A DNA stretch of 64,000 bases from Paenibacillus sp. FSL K6-0276 (GCF_037977235.1 NZ_CP150276.1:5456001-5520000), one strand, 5' to 3'; positions 17,013-25,686 are shown, numbered from the stretch's first letter. Translations and numbers: made by a program. Notes: generated from the letters alone by a model not told the origin.

Positions 17013-17624
17013 CTATCTATAAGTTCTTAATTCGTTCCATGTCTTACTGTGAGCATTCTCCCAGGTCAAAGCTTTAACGGAGTCCCACCACGTATAGCTG
17101 AACACAAATTCATAAGCTAAATGCGCGGGCTTAATCTCTTCAATAATTTGAATCAACCCTGCCATATTCGGAGGAATGCCCAGCGTACTCACAAAATGAA
17201 TCTCAAAACGATACTCATCAGGCACTTCCTTAACTTCAACCACTCCACCTGAAAAAGCGGACGCTGTCCGCTGGATCATCTCCGGCGTTGTCGTCCCGTT
17301 TCCACGTAGCTTCGCCTTAATCATCTCTCGGCGTGTGGCATATGACTTGGATGAATCGATATTTAGTCCAAGCTCAGCCTCCCAACGTCCAAGACTTACC
17401 GTTGCCGTTTCAACAAATGCCTGATCCAGTACATCTATAGTGCCTACCTTCAGTCCACCAATTTCTAGCCCGATGGTCTCCTGAAGCTTCTCCATTTCGC
17501 GGACATCCTTATAATAGTCCGGTAAATACTGCATTAGATCAGGCGCCTCGACTTCACCCGGATGGTTCGAATCTTTATCTGCGGAATATTGCAATTCGCT
17601 GTATAAAGAGCTGCCGTAACTCAT
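17013..17624 (-). CDS. xkdU: Baseplate wedge protein, YmfQ/XkdU family (DUF2313)
   Basis: The 203-residue protein has the family's early LMQYLPDYYKDVREM motif and a C-terminal AHLAYEFVFSY stretch typical of DUF2313 proteins, which join the baseplate wedge with the tail fibres (gpI-like role in P2/Mu). It begins 4 bp after the upstream stop behind AGGGGG. In PBSX, xkdU directly follows xkdT; here three extra genes intervene between the gpJ-like protein and this one. Confidence 0.85.
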   Translation of the reverse strand: MSYGSSLYSELQYSADKDSNHPGEVEAPDLMQYLPDYYKDVREMEKLQETIGLEIGGLKVGTIDVLDQAFVETATVSLGRWEAELGLNIDSSKSYATRREMIKAKLRGNGTTTPEMIQRTASAFSGGVVEVKEVPDEYRFEIHFVSTLGIPPNMAGLIQIIEEIKPAHLAYEFVFSYTWWDSVKALTWENAHSKTWNELRTYR

Positions 17625-17627
17625 CCT

Positions 17628-17963
17628 CTACACCCCCTTCAGTTGATTCCAGGTTAGGGGGCCTTTGGGCAAATAATCATGTGTATGTGCCGCCGGAGGA
17701 AACACCGCTGGTTTACCCGCTACCCCCGCCCAAGCTACACTATCCGCTTGTTGAGCGAAATCTACCTTGCCATTGTTATTCGTATCGTAAATGCTTTTCA
17801 GCATATCCCCGGTACTCTGCGCGGCAACAAGCAAGACATTCCCACCAGCAGAGCCAATGTATAGCTTCCCAGTGTCTGTACAGTAGCCAAGCTCACCAAT
17901 AGCCAGTACTCCAATCGCGCTTTCCAATCCGCGGCGTATTTGAATCAATGTCTTTAAAGCCAT
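17628..17963 (-). CDS. Short fibre-like protein with Mtd_N-type N-terminus
   Basis: This 111-residue protein starts with IQIRRG and GELGYCTDTGKLYIG, the pattern of the N-terminal domain of major tropism determinants and phage hyaluronidases. It then has a HTHDYLPKG strand and ends. It resembles the first part of the adjacent 340-residue protein and may be a truncated or specialised paralogue, perhaps an adaptor or short fibre. The start is set by AGGGGGCGG. Confidence 0.7.
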   Translation of the reverse strand: MALKTLIQIRRGLESAIGVLAIGELGYCTDTGKLYIGSAGGNVLLVAAQSTGDMLKSIYDTNNNGKVDFAQQADSVAWAGVAGKPAVFPPAAHTHDYLPKGPLTWNQLKGV

Positions 17964-17974
17964 TGTCCCGCCCC

Positions 17975-18997
17975 CTAGAATGTTCCGCCATCAATACTGG
18001 CTACGGTAAGTCTATTGCCATTCGCTGCGTCGTAAACGATGCTGCTTCCATCTACACCTACGGCTACACCAGCCGCGTCCACGGTGATCCCTTTTCCAGC
18101 CGTAACCGCAATCGCGTCTGCAGTAACCGTGATCCCATTGCCTGCACCAATATTCAGCGTCACAGCATCAGCTTGACCACCACCAATCAGCCCGTTCCCA
18201 GCTGTAATGGTCTGTAGTGCACCACCCGTGCGAACCCATGCGCTACCGTTCCAGCTATAAATCTTCTGCTCATCATCGACGTAAGCGGTCCAGCCTACGG
18301 CAGGAACATAAAATACCCAAGCAGTAGATTGGTACTCAACGATTTGATTCGTTTTCCCAGCCCATGCCCCGGTTGCTCCCGCTGGAATAATATATCGATC
18401 ACCCTCAACCGGACTGGCAGGTGGAGCCAGCAAGTTCTGATCTTTTACCGACGCTTGCGGTTCAATGTTATGCTTGGCCAGCTCAATTTCATTCTTAATC
18501 TTTTGCGCTGACCACAAGTCTGTAATCGTAGTCCCAGCATCATTGATCGTCCGGTGCTTGGTCACATCGTCAATGTGAGTCTTGATCTCAGCCGCAGTCT
18601 TTACGTTCGTGCCATCTGATACTTTGTTGATATGTCCCGCACTAATATCCGCTTTAAGCACCTTCGCATAGGTTGCTCCATCGGCGATATCGTCGAAGGT
18701 ACCCGTCAGATCGCTAAGCTTCTGCGCATTCACTCGCCGCCAAGCTGCCCCATCATCAAAATATAAATATCTGCTATTCGTACCCGTAGTCACGTAATAC
18801 AAACGGCCAACGGATCCTGCAACTGGACGCGAGGCTTCTGGCCCGGACAGCGCCCTTCCGACCATGGAATTGGAAGTACCGTCACCAATATAAACCTCTT
18901 TAGTATCACTGCAAAAACCAAGCTCGCCTGCCTTCAACACTCCATAACTCGTTAGCTCAGCCTTCATCCCCCGCTTTATTTGTATGGTCTGTGCCAT
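17975..18997 (-). CDS. Tail fibre protein with Mtd_N-type N-terminus
   Basis: The start was moved to the ATG at 18997 behind AGAGGTG, giving 340 residues. Residues 1-45 carry the IQIKRG and GELGFCSDTKEVYIGDG pattern of the Mtd_N/hyaluronate-lyase N-terminal domain. A predicted shaft (about 100-180, HIDDVTKHRTINDAGTT), a DUF2793-like domain (about 190-260, YIIPAGATGAWAGKTNQIVEYQ) and a C-terminal repeat of GNGLIGGG, GNGITVTADAIAVTAGKGITVDAAGVAVG follow. It probably contributes a second fibre or spike to the baseplate. Confidence 0.78.
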   Translation of the reverse strand: MAQTIQIKRGMKAELTSYGVLKAGELGFCSDTKEVYIGDGTSNSMVGRALSGPEASRPVAGSVGRLYYVTTGTNSRYLYFDDGAAWRRVNAQKLSDLTGTFDDIADGATYAKVLKADISAGHINKVSDGTNVKTAAEIKTHIDDVTKHRTINDAGTTITDLWSAQKIKNEIELAKHNIEPQASVKDQNLLAPPASPVEGDRYIIPAGATGAWAGKTNQIVEYQSTAWVFYVPAVGWTAYVDDEQKIYSWNGSAWVRTGGALQTITAGNGLIGGGQADAVTLNIGAGNGITVTADAIAVTAGKGITVDAAGVAVGVDGSSIVYDAANGNRLTVASIDGGTF

Positions 18998-18998
18998 T

Positions 18999-19412
18999 TT
19001 ACACCTCTCTTCTGAATGATCCTCCGTCAATCTGGCCCTTGTTCTTATAACGCTCTATTTCAGTTTGGACAGCGGTAAGACTCACCTGCAGACCGTTAAT
19101 ATCCTCTGCTTCAACCGTATCGCCGGGGGTTTCGTAAGTCACATATACCTCTGGTACCTCAGCAAAAATCTTAATCAACCGCCGCCAGGGCGCCTCATCC
19201 GGAAAAGACACAGTGAAATTGCGAAGCTCGATCCCGGAATACTGTGACCCCGTGTACACCGCAATAGTCTGGTTATTAATGTTGTCATGTGCTAGAGGGC
19301 CACTGTAAACACCATTTACAAGCGGTAATCTCTCTTCAATAACATAGCTGCCACCGTTTGCTTTTTTATTAAGCTTTTCTTGAAAAATATCAATTTGCTC
19401 TGGGTAACCCAT
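18999..19412 (-). CDS. Uncharacterised baseplate-region protein
   Basis: I chose the ATG at 19412, immediately after the xkdT stop and behind GGAGGTG, giving 137 residues. No catalytic motif is visible. The middle is beta-rich (ERLPLVNGVYSGPLAHDNINNQTIAVY), and the end (ETPGDTVEAEDINGLQVSLTAVQTEIERYKNKG) resembles a coiled attachment segment. Its place between the gpJ-like protein and the fibre proteins suggests a structural adaptor. I do not recognise a named family with confidence. Confidence 0.6.
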   Translation of the reverse strand: MGYPEQIDIFQEKLNKKANGGSYVIEERLPLVNGVYSGPLAHDNINNQTIAVYTGSQYSGIELRNFTVSFPDEAPWRRLIKIFAEVPEVYVTYETPGDTVEAEDINGLQVSLTAVQTEIERYKNKGQIDGGSFRREV

Positions 19413-19413
19413 G

Positions 19414-20478
19414 CTACACCTCCAGTAAAACATTACCGAACAACGGTACTTCTTCTTCGTTCAACATTACGTTGCCCGCTCCACTGTTAAGCTTCAGCTC
19501 ACTGTAATCCGCGACTCCCTCAGTAGCTAGCAATAGTGCACCGATTACAGACTGGCTAATATAGGTTGCTGAAAAAGCCTTCTCCTTGCGATAACTCTCA
19601 AGAATCGCCTTGAATTCATCATTTACAGCTTGCAGTGCATAGCCTGAAGCAAGGGTTACTTTTGCGCTTATACTAATGCTTTTGCCCGTTGCCGACGCCA
19701 CAGTTACAACTGCACCTACAGGGGCTTGCCCCTCACCCGCTCCAGAGACCGGATCAATGTAATGCTGAACCTTAGTTACCAGCAGCTCAGAAGCAGGAAG
19801 CTTCTCGGCATCTACGATAATCACCTTCACCGTCTTAGGACCATTCCATAATGGAAAAATGCGCGCCCCACCCACCCCTGCAACCTGCATCGCCCACTCC
19901 ATGTAGTGATATTTATTACCGCTAGTAGCTGGGCGTCTGGCTGAATCCAAATAACGCCGGCGTAGCGATTCATCACTTTCGGCGTTCTCTCCAGGAATCA
20001 GAAGGGCAGCTATTTCTCCGCGCGCGAGCTCTGAAATATAATCTACTGGAAGCAAAGAGCCAAAATATCGATTCCCTTCTTCTCCAGCGGTTTCACTCTC
20101 CAGCCGATACACTCCAGGAGATAACTTTTCCATAGCCGTATAATTCAGCATATCGAGAGAGAAGCGGCTGCCGAGTGGAACATCCATAAATCCCCCATCC
20201 GCTTTATAAAAAATCCCTTTCAGCTGCGCCTTGCTCGCTTCACGTCTTACAATTCCTGACCAGGAGATACTTCGCTCCAAGTACTCACCGGAAGCCGTAT
20301 CTGCAAAATAAAGATTATTATTCACGTCCAGCTCGATATACATCTGCGCCAACTCTGCGGCTGCTGGTGCCAGCGCGTCATATATGATACTGCCCTCGCG
20401 TTTATCCAGACCTGACGGAACCCGGTCCAGCATCCGTTCCAAAAGAGCCTCATACGTCTGATCCTCATACATCCTCAT
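19414..20478 (-). CDS. xkdT: Baseplate J-like protein XkdT
   Basis: The 354-residue protein matches the baseplate J/gp47 family. It has an N-terminal segment YEALLERMLDRVPSGLDKREGSIIYDALAPAAAEL, the EYLERSISWSGIVRREA motif and a central GENAESDESLRRRYLDSAR. GpJ-like proteins form the wedge ring that triggers sheath contraction. It overlaps xkdS by 14 bp; two in-frame ATGs occur three codons apart at the start. Confidence 0.92.
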   Translation of the reverse strand: MRMYEDQTYEALLERMLDRVPSGLDKREGSIIYDALAPAAAELAQMYIELDVNNNLYFADTASGEYLERSISWSGIVRREASKAQLKGIFYKADGGFMDVPLGSRFSLDMLNYTAMEKLSPGVYRLESETAGEEGNRYFGSLLPVDYISELARGEIAALLIPGENAESDESLRRRYLDSARRPATSGNKYHYMEWAMQVAGVGGARIFPLWNGPKTVKVIIVDAEKLPASELLVTKVQHYIDPVSGAGEGQAPVGAVVTVASATGKSISISAKVTLASGYALQAVNDEFKAILESYRKEKAFSATYISQSVIGALLLATEGVADYSELKLNSGAGNVMLNEEEVPLFGNVLLEV

Positions 20479-20896
20479 TCCACTCCTTTCTCAGCTGAAA
20501 ATTCCCGTAACGTGTGACCACCTTGCAGTCAAAAGTTAGATTATCTCCGTTAAAAGAAATCTCAATATTTTCTAAGCTAAGGATTCGTTCATCCTGAAGT
20601 AGGGCCTCACTAACGACACGTCTAATTTCAGCTCTCACTAACAGCCGATCCTTACCTAGAACCAGCTGCCACTCTGTTCCGTAATCCGAACTGTAAATCA
20701 GATGTTCAAATCTATCGGTTCGCAGAATTTTGGCCGCTGCCTGCTGCACTGCCTCAAGTCCATCCGATTGGCCTGTAATCCTTTTTCTGTCCCAATCCAT
20801 TCGGTATGTTAGACTGGGGCTTTCCCCACGCTCAAGGTTGACTTCACTTTCAAGAAGGGCAGTTATCGGTCCAGCTTTTCCAATCGCAGGAATCAT
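20465..20896 (-). CDS. xkdS: Baseplate protein XkdS (DUF2634, gp25-like)
   Basis: This 143-residue protein contains FEHLIYSSDYGTEWQLVLG followed by a ferredoxin-like region, the pattern of DUF2634/gp25-type baseplate proteins. It overlaps xkdR by ATGA and xkdT by 14 bp, indicating tightly coupled translation within the baseplate block. Confidence 0.87.
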   Translation of the reverse strand: MIPAIGKAGPITALLESEVNLERGESPSLTYRMDWDRKRITGQSDGLEAVQQAAAKILRTDRFEHLIYSSDYGTEWQLVLGKDRLLVRAEIRRVVSEALLQDERILSLENIEISFNGDNLTFDCKVVTRYGNFQLRKEWNEDV

Positions 20897-21192
20897 ATCG
20901 GGTTCACCAGCCGATCCAGAACAATATAGCTTTGTCCGCCCTGCATCCGAACCATCAGAACCCGATCACCAGAGGCAAGTCCTCGACGCACTACTACTTC
21001 TCTACCCTCTAGCTCAATTTTGCTTTCCATTACCGATTCAGGCAGCACTAGCGCATTCCCCGATAAAATAAACCGCTGATCCACCTGGATCTGCAAAGGA
21101 GCTGCCTCCGTTACCGTCCCATAAGAAAAAGCCACGGGATTTGTATTTCCCACGGCTCCTAAGCTTGCTTTTTTTATAATATCCAACATCAT
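20893..21192 (-). CDS. xkdR: Phage protein XkdR (DUF2577)
   Basis: The 99-residue protein has the DUF2577 pattern: an N-terminal VAFSYGTVTEAAPLQIQVDQRF strand pair, a DRVLMVRMQGGQSYIVLDRL end and an intervening charged turn. In PBSX-like elements this small beta-rich protein lies between the XkdQ hub and XkdS, and it probably belongs to the central spike or hub. It starts 3 bp after xkdQ ends. Confidence 0.85.
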   Translation of the reverse strand: MMLDIIKKASLGAVGNTNPVAFSYGTVTEAAPLQIQVDQRFILSGNALVLPESVMESKIELEGREVVVRRGLASGDRVLMVRMQGGQSYIVLDRLVNPI

Positions 21193-21194
21193 TT

Positions 21195-22157
21195 CTACAC
21201 CACCTTTATATCGAGGGACATCGTATGCTCCCCACCGGAGATCTTATGACTGCATTGATCCACCAGAAACACCTGAGTCTTAAATTCATCAAGCAGGACA
21301 TAAATGAAATTACCAGCCCTTACGCGCATATCACCAATCGCCTGTACAGAGAGACTAAGCTTTTCACGGTTGTGCATTTTCAGCAGATTGTTTGCCTTCT
21401 CCTGAATTTGTGCAGCATTCGCTTTATCATCAGCCTTCTGATACAAGTGCAGGATACCCCAGCGTTTCACATTGTCCTTATCGCTAACCGGAAAGAAATC
21501 ACGCTTACCAGACTTCTCATTATCCTTGTATAGAAAGATCGTGTTGTACGTATCTTCATCAATACTCTTCTTGAGCGAATAATCGTACAGATAATGCCCC
21601 GCTCCCAGCACTAGGTTAAGCAGCATAGACTCCGGTTTTCGCAGCGTTAGCTTACCAAAGTCATCATAAAAAGCCATCAACCGCCCCTTATACTGAAGCT
21701 CACTGCCGATCGCTCCCATAATGATGTCCATCAGTTTTTTGTCATCTTCGATTAAAGAGGGAATGCGGTACTCCGTCTCCTCCAGCACACCTGTCTGTAG
21801 TCCGTAATCTTGTGTTATTTTTTTGATAACATCACTAGCCGTAACATCCTGCAAAACATAACTGCCATTGCCCAGCAAATAACGCATCTGATCATAGGCA
21901 GTCAGCTTAATCTCCTGATCCGAGCCTGTATCAATGCTGAACACAAACCCGTAGAATACATCCACATTATCTTTGCTGAACTGAATAATATCACCGTTGC
22001 TGATGCCGAACTTGGGATGCTGATAGATTCCACTGTCCACAAGTGTTAACTCTAGCGTTGCCGGTTTTCCTGAGCGGGCCGTTTTCCAAGAAATATCGGA
22101 GACAATGCCAGAAATATCCCATAGATTACCTTCCTTATTCTTCACGAGCAGTTCCAT
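21195..22157 (-). CDS. xkdQ: Tail hub protein XkdQ (YqbQ family, gpD-like)
   Basis: The 320-residue protein resembles the phage late-control/hub fold: SWKTARSGKPATLELTLVD early, FYGFVFSIDTGSDQEIKLTAYDQMRYL near residue 70, and a C-terminal RVRAGNFIYVLLDEF region. Such proteins form the tail-hub ring around the spike. The gene follows the LysM protein gene by 9 bp. Confidence 0.88.
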   Translation of the reverse strand: MELLVKNKEGNLWDISGIVSDISWKTARSGKPATLELTLVDSGIYQHPKFGISNGDIIQFSKDNVDVFYGFVFSIDTGSDQEIKLTAYDQMRYLLGNGSYVLQDVTASDVIKKITQDYGLQTGVLEETEYRIPSLIEDDKKLMDIIMGAIGSELQYKGRLMAFYDDFGKLTLRKPESMLLNLVLGAGHYLYDYSLKKSIDEDTYNTIFLYKDNEKSGKRDFFPVSDKDNVKRWGILHLYQKADDKANAAQIQEKANNLLKMHNREKLSLSVQAIGDMRVRAGNFIYVLLDEFKTQVFLVDQCSHKISGGEHTMSLDIKVV

Positions 22158-22166
22158 AACATCCTC

Positions 22167-22919
22167 CTACGGCAGCTTAATGACCTTACCGATGGGAAGC
22201 TTCCTCAGCTCACTATCTTTAATGCCATTAAGTTTCTGAATTTCTTCACACCTTCCGCCATCCCCCAGCATTTTTTTAGCAACTTTCCATAGGCTGTCTC
22301 CAGATATCAGGGTATACGTAGTAGGTTTGGGAGTTTCGTTCGCCCGCTTCTGCTCTACTTTCACTTCATCGTTGACAACCTTTACAGCTATAGCCTGATA
22401 GAATACATACTTTTTGAGAGACAACGAATATTCAATATCCCCTGAAGTACCCGCACTGAGCTTCCAAGTGAAGCCTTCGATACTCATAGCCATATTCACA
22501 CCAAAATCAATCTCTATGGATTTATCCTCACTAGTCGATGATTGCTTTAACCATTTCTTCGCGTCGTTTAGCTTCCCCCCAGCTTTTTTCGTGTCATCCG
22601 CATAGCTCACCCCGGAGAATACAAAACGAATAGGCCTGCGACTCATCATCCACTTCTTAATAAGCTCCACATATTCAAAGGGTCTCTTCAGCCCGTCCTC
22701 TTGTACCAATACGAATGGATACCTTTGTGCCGGAAAGATACTTTCAATTGTGATCTCCGTCAGCTTCGGATAAGCAATCGTATTGATCTCACCCAGATCG
22801 ATAATAGTATAGCATTTTCCATCCCCGCTCTCCTTAATCTCCAAGGTCTCCGGGTTGACTGGCAGCCGGAATGCTTCCGCCTGATTATTAAAACCAAGAA
22901 AAATCCCGTACTCTTCCAC
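22167..22919 (-). CDS. xkdP: LysM-domain tail protein XkdP
   Basis: A GTG at 22919, one base past the tape-measure stop and behind AGGGGGTG, gives 250 residues. The long N-terminal domain is typical of XkdP (gp53-like). Residues about 202-250 are a LysM domain (YTLISGDSLWKVAKKMLGDGGRCEEI, ending in a LPIGKVIKLP strand), a peptidoglycan- or glycan-binding module. It probably joins the baseplate hub to the tape-measure end and contacts the wall. Confidence 0.88.
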   Translation of the reverse strand: MEEYGIFLGFNNQAEAFRLPVNPETLEIKESGDGKCYTIIDLGEINTIAYPKLTEITIESIFPAQRYPFVLVQEDGLKRPFEYVELIKKWMMSRRPIRFVFSGVSYADDTKKAGGKLNDAKKWLKQSSTSEDKSIEIDFGVNMAMSIEGFTWKLSAGTSGDIEYSLSLKKYVFYQAIAVKVVNDEVKVEQKRANETPKPTTYTLISGDSLWKVAKKMLGDGGRCEEIQKLNGIKDSELRKLPIGKVIKLP

Positions 22920-22920
22920 G

Positions 22921-24954
22921 TTACGTATACACCCCCTGCGCTGTAGAGACAAACTCCTCGTTCAGCTTTTGCCCGATCTTGTTGATAATCGTATCAATGT
23001 CTCCAGCATTGTTAATATTCCCGGTCGTCACCTGCACCGTCGGCGTAAGCTCCACAAAATTCTGGATCGCCTGAATCTCCGCCAGCTCCCGCAGCATTTT
23101 CAGATCATCACTGGAGATATCTACGGTGTCGTTGATGGAGCCAAGCTCGTTTACACGGTTAACGGTGTTTAGATTACCCGGAACCCCTGCATTTTGAAAA
23201 GAACCTGTAGCTGAAGGTGTATTTAACGCAGGCGTCGTAGGAACTACTGGAATATCAGGTACGGTTGGCGTTTTCGGAGGCTTTGACAAATCTCCTGGAT
23301 GGGAGGTATTCCACTGATTTAATGTGGTGTTATTACTCTTATTTCCACCTACATTCAATTTTTCTTTAAACTTATTGATATCAAAACTTTGTGTCACTTC
23401 CGCAGCTGCATCAAAGGAATTCCCAATATCCATTTGCAAATTCTTTTTGAACTGACTGCTATCAACCTCTTCAATATGAAGATTGATCTCCGACTCTATA
23501 CCAATAAATTTGCCAATAGCTCCAACTACTTTATTTATACTACCTAGCAAAAAGTTGGCGGCACCAATAACACCATTAATAAATCCGGTCCAAAGATCGA
23601 TAACAAAGCCTACGAATTCAGCAACAATCTGCCCCAGTGCCCTGAACATATTGGCCAGAAAATCTCTAACCGGTTGAAGTGCAGCTACTATCCCTAAAAA
23701 GGCTACAATAAGTGCAACTATAAGCCCAATTACTAGTGCAATTGGATTGGCACTCATCACAGCGTTGAAAATCCCTTGGGCTGCGGTAGCAATTCCGGTA
23801 GCAATTGCTGAAATTCGAGTAGCAATTGCTGATGCATTCATCGCGATTTGTAAGGCTATAACTCCGGCAACAACTCCCAAAATAATCGGCAAAACTACAG
23901 GGTTACTAAGAACACTCCAAAGATACAATGCACCTTGTACGACTTGTGAGAATCCTTGTGCAATCAAAGCAAGTCCGATAGCTATCCCTTCGATAATAGG
24001 CTGAAAGGTTCCATCTGAGAATGCCTCGTTAAGAATGCCTAATAGCGGTGAAAATGCTGCAAGAGCGCCTTCTCCCATGCCAGCCAGGGAGTTGTTATAG
24101 TTTCCGAGAAGAGCTTGCCATTGATTAACGGGCGAATCCATCATGGTTTGCAGCGAATCACTCGTCATACCTGACGTTGTCATAATATCTCCCAAAGTAC
24201 TCAAAAAGGCTTCCATATTGCCCGTTCCGGCCACTAGATCAAGTCCACCCAGATCCTCTTTATCCACCTGTAGCATGGATGCTAAATCACTAGAATCCCC
24301 CTCAAAAGCAGATGTAATCGCCGATGAAGTATCACCAATATCTTTCCCCTCCGGAGACATCATGCTTAACCTTGTGGAATAATCCATAAGCTTATCTAAC
24401 TGATCCGTATTTTGAGTTTTAGGATAAAACGACAAGACACTTTCCATGGACTTGTTTACATCCTGCCCGGTTTCTAGTGCCCTCTTCTTGAACTTATCGA
24501 ACATAGCCACCCCAACATCAGCATTTCCGGTTTTGACTTTAAAAAGATCTTCCCACTTTTGCTGTTCGGCCGCAGGCGCAAGCACCTTTTCCATAACTCC
24601 TTTAACTTTTTCCAGCACACCCTTGGCTTTCCCAAAAGCACCGGTAATCTTTTCCCATGTACCCGCCTGCTGTTCAGCACCTGCTGCTCCTTGTTCTGCT
24701 GCATCGTTCAGTCTCTCCTGTGCCTGTACAGCGCCTCCAATAGAAGCTTGAATTCTGGTATAAGCTGCACTGTAATTGTTAGTGATGTTGTACACGGGTT
24801 TATTGACTATCTTCATACTGATTCTGTTCAAGGTTGCGGAAAAGGAATTAGAGATATTCGCTGAGACCTGAGTTGTAATTTGATTGGTTATATCATTGAT
24901 CCATTGATTGGAGACTTGTTGTATACCCGCTATATTGTTTTGCATACCTGCCAT
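22921..24954 (-). CDS. Tail tape-measure protein (short) XkdO-like
   Basis: The 677-residue protein has a helical N-terminal region with NNIAGIQQVSNQWINDITNQ, a phage tape-measure-like central region with EGDSSDLASMLQVDKEDLGGLDL, and several hydrophobic segments (about 330-450, including PVVLPIILGVVAGVIALQIAM and IALVIGLIVALIVAFLGIVAAL). A Thr/Asn/Pro-rich linker and a C-terminal helical end follow. It determines tail length and is much shorter than the PBSX XkdO product (over 1,300 residues). The gene lies directly after the tail chaperone frameshift region. Confidence 0.9.
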   Translation of the reverse strand: MAGMQNNIAGIQQVSNQWINDITNQITTQVSANISNSFSATLNRISMKIVNKPVYNITNNYSAAYTRIQASIGGAVQAQERLNDAAEQGAAGAEQQAGTWEKITGAFGKAKGVLEKVKGVMEKVLAPAAEQQKWEDLFKVKTGNADVGVAMFDKFKKRALETGQDVNKSMESVLSFYPKTQNTDQLDKLMDYSTRLSMMSPEGKDIGDTSSAITSAFEGDSSDLASMLQVDKEDLGGLDLVAGTGNMEAFLSTLGDIMTTSGMTSDSLQTMMDSPVNQWQALLGNYNNSLAGMGEGALAAFSPLLGILNEAFSDGTFQPIIEGIAIGLALIAQGFSQVVQGALYLWSVLSNPVVLPIILGVVAGVIALQIAMNASAIATRISAIATGIATAAQGIFNAVMSANPIALVIGLIVALIVAFLGIVAALQPVRDFLANMFRALGQIVAEFVGFVIDLWTGFINGVIGAANFLLGSINKVVGAIGKFIGIESEINLHIEEVDSSQFKKNLQMDIGNSFDAAAEVTQSFDINKFKEKLNVGGNKSNNTTLNQWNTSHPGDLSKPPKTPTVPDIPVVPTTPALNTPSATGSFQNAGVPGNLNTVNRVNELGSINDTVDISSDDLKMLRELAEIQAIQNFVELTPTVQVTTGNINNAGDIDTIINKIGQKLNEEFVSTAQGVYT

Positions 24955-24965
24955 TCATTCACCCC

Positions 24966-25567
24966 CTATCTCTTCCTCGCCTTACTCCGTGCCTGATCCC
25001 GCTTCTCCTTCTCCACCCGAACAGCGATCATCGCATAAATTGCGGCACGTTCACGTGAAGACAGCTTCATCAGCTCATGCGGTAAAATGTGCAGCTCGTG
25101 GAGGGCGTAGTAAGCCAAGTTGGCTTCGCTGTCGCCCTCGTTGATTAGTTTTTTACTTCATCCACCAGCTCGTTCATATCTGTGCCGAAGCCATTCAAAG
25201 CTTGCACCCGTTCACCAAGTGCCGCAAATTCGCCCGGAAGCAGCATTTTACGCAGCAGCGTTTCAGCACCTAGCACACCATAAGAACGCTGTAGCTCAGC
25301 ATTTTTCAGATCCGGATGCACCACACTTGAAGTCATAAGCTTAGCCATATAATCATTCGGTTCAATCTCGGAGGTATATACTCCGTTCTTACCTTTGACC
25401 TTACGGGTAGCCGCTTTACGACATTCCTGATTCTCATCCTCGTTCATGCTGCGCAGCTTCCAAGCAACTGCATTCCCTTCCTTATCCTTAAAACGCTGCG
25501 ATACCACAAACTCCTCGGTCGTGTCACATGCTACATTTTGCGCAAAAAACAAACTTAATTCACTCAT
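24966..25567 (-). CDS. Tail assembly chaperone, -1 frameshift fusion (gpGT-like)
   Basis: If ribosomes slip back one base at the A AAA AAC heptamer (25154-25148), translation bypasses the zero-frame stop at 25147-25145 and continues for 60 codons to a TAG at 24968-24966, giving about 200 residues. The extension (LINEGDSEANLAYYALHEL..., ending in a Lys/Arg-rich tail) has no early start codon of its own, is fully open and ends just before the tape-measure gene. This G/GT arrangement is common in long-tailed phages, where the fusion product recruits tail-tube subunits to the tape measure. Frameshifting efficiency is unknown. Confidence 0.8.
25101..25154 (-). promoter_or_regulatory. Programmed -1 ribosomal frameshift signal
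   Basis: Read on the minus strand: a slippery A AAA AAC in the correct phase (25154-25148), an 8-base spacer containing the zero-frame stop, then a 7-bp perfect stem GAGGGCG (25139-25133) with CGCCCTC (25107-25101). Inside it is an AAGCC-AACTT-GGCTT hairpin. Heptamer, spacing and stem are the three elements of classical -1 frameshift sites. Confidence 0.85.
25145..25567 (-). CDS. xkdN: Tail assembly chaperone XkdN-like (zero-frame product)
   Basis: This 140-residue protein has the XkdN pattern: an ATEEFVVSQRFKD-like N-terminal strand, WKLRSMNEDENQECRKAATRK, and a C-terminal acidic FGTDMNELVDEV. It is the gpG-like chaperone made by normal termination at the TAA directly behind the frameshift heptamer. 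The gene lies between the tube gene and the tape-measure gene, which is the canonical place. Confidence 0.88.
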   Translation of the reverse strand: MSELSLFFAQNVACDTTEEFVVSQRFKDKEGNAVAWKLRSMNEDENQECRKAATRKVKGKNGVYTSEIEPNDYMAKLMTSSVVHPDLKNAELQRSYGVLGAETLLRKMLLPGEFAALGERVQALNGFGTDMNELVDEVKN

Positions 25568-25686
25568 TGTCTTCCTCCTAAAATAATTTAGTTTCTTCTA
25601 GTACTACTAATACTAAATAGACAGAGAAGAGACCCGCCGCTCACCTGCACGCCCGGGCCTTACTTGCTCCTATCTTGTTGTCTTCA

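Noticed and set aside
25568..25686. Possible small gene or attenuator between xkdM and xkdN
   Set aside because: No frame with a ribosome-binding site; only weak GC-rich pairing (CCCG/CGGG) is visible.
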